A DNA stretch of 64,000 bases from Chryseobacterium gleum (GTDB taxonomy: Bacteria > Bacteroidota > Bacteroidia > Flavobacteriales > Flavobacteriaceae): the NCBI GenBank assembly GCA_945881885.1, contig CAMCVI010000005.1:89375-153374 (forward strand), in the 5' to 3' direction. Within the stretch, counting starts at the first letter, position 1. Every line of letters begins with the position of its first letter. The position numbers were made by a program, and so were the translations under genes. The notes under the pieces are model-generated. The model made no database searches. It was not told the origin of the DNA and saw only the letters and a program-made list of their open reading frames with translations. Shown here one piece after another: positions 63,999-64,000 of the stretch.

Positions 63999-64000
63999 CC

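Overview
The window is a stretch of chromosome from a low-GC member of the Bacteroidota, almost certainly Flavobacteriaceae and probably Flavobacterium or a close relative. The evidence is the type IX secretion C-terminal sorting domains, SusC/FecA-type TonB-dependent receptors, choice-of-anchor J/DUF5689 lipoproteins, and flavobacterial operon orders (ftsX-DUF3098-uppP-truB, pyrH-frr, asnS-rpoN). Many genes also carry the Bacteroidota -7 promoter element TANNTTTG upstream. There is no rRNA, CRISPR array, prophage or intact insertion sequence. Two tRNA genes are present: Ser(GGA) and Gln(TTG).

Layout. 1-7.7 kb: end of hemD, then pckA, a DUF423 protein, a saccharopine dehydrogenase, a membrane zinc peptidase and leuS. 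7.8-18 kb: cell envelope and information genes (ftsX, DUF3098, uppP, truB, pyrH, frr, a reductase-like SDR, asnS, rpoN, a PAP2-like membrane protein and a beta-barrel protein). 18.2-22.3 kb: a minus-strand luxE-like, tatD, acyltransferase, ansA, tRNA-Ser run. 22.4-29.3 kb: two T9SS cargo-type proteins, gdhA, and a lipid group (plsC, acyl-ACP desaturase, HD phosphohydrolase), then a bacilliredoxin. 29.4-37.9 kb: a metal and iron block with lycopene cyclase, an outer-membrane protein, a DtxR/MntR-type repressor, a ZIP transporter, a FecA-like receptor, and feoA-feoB plus a tiny Cys-rich partner. 38-43.1 kb: a phosphoesterase, a PhnA-domain protein and a DUF1800/DUF1501 pair. 43.2-46.2 kb: an AT-rich accessory cassette with an XRE regulator, a large lipoprotein with a DUF6973-like C-terminus, a small lipoprotein and a frameshifted membrane protein. 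46.3-54.6 kb: an ALDH7-type dehydrogenase, 3-hydroxyanthranilate dioxygenase, and an extracellular nuclease/phosphatase divergent from a TonB receptor with two lipoproteins. 54.7-64 kb: polA, a YaeI-like phosphoesterase, a cysteine-less thioredoxin fold, a decayed polysaccharide deacetylase, a DUF2723 membrane protein, tRNA-Gln and a universal stress protein.

Three patterns deserve most attention. First, short dispersed repeats that normally sit between genes have been captured in frame inside leuS (twice) and the SDR gene, resembling the in-frame palindromic elements of Rickettsia. Second, a near-palindrome of the form TTATTTAGA-N3/4-(T)CTAAAA lies over the promoter regions of the outer-membrane protein/crtY unit, the FecA-like receptor (two copies) and feoAB, next to a DtxR-family gene. 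This suggests a local metal regulon that includes carotenoid cyclisation. Third, an unannotated pseudogene of a polysaccharide deacetylase lies at 59.24-59.50 kb, and the 43.2-46.2 kb cassette looks like a lipoprotein effector module with small lipoprotein and membrane partners.
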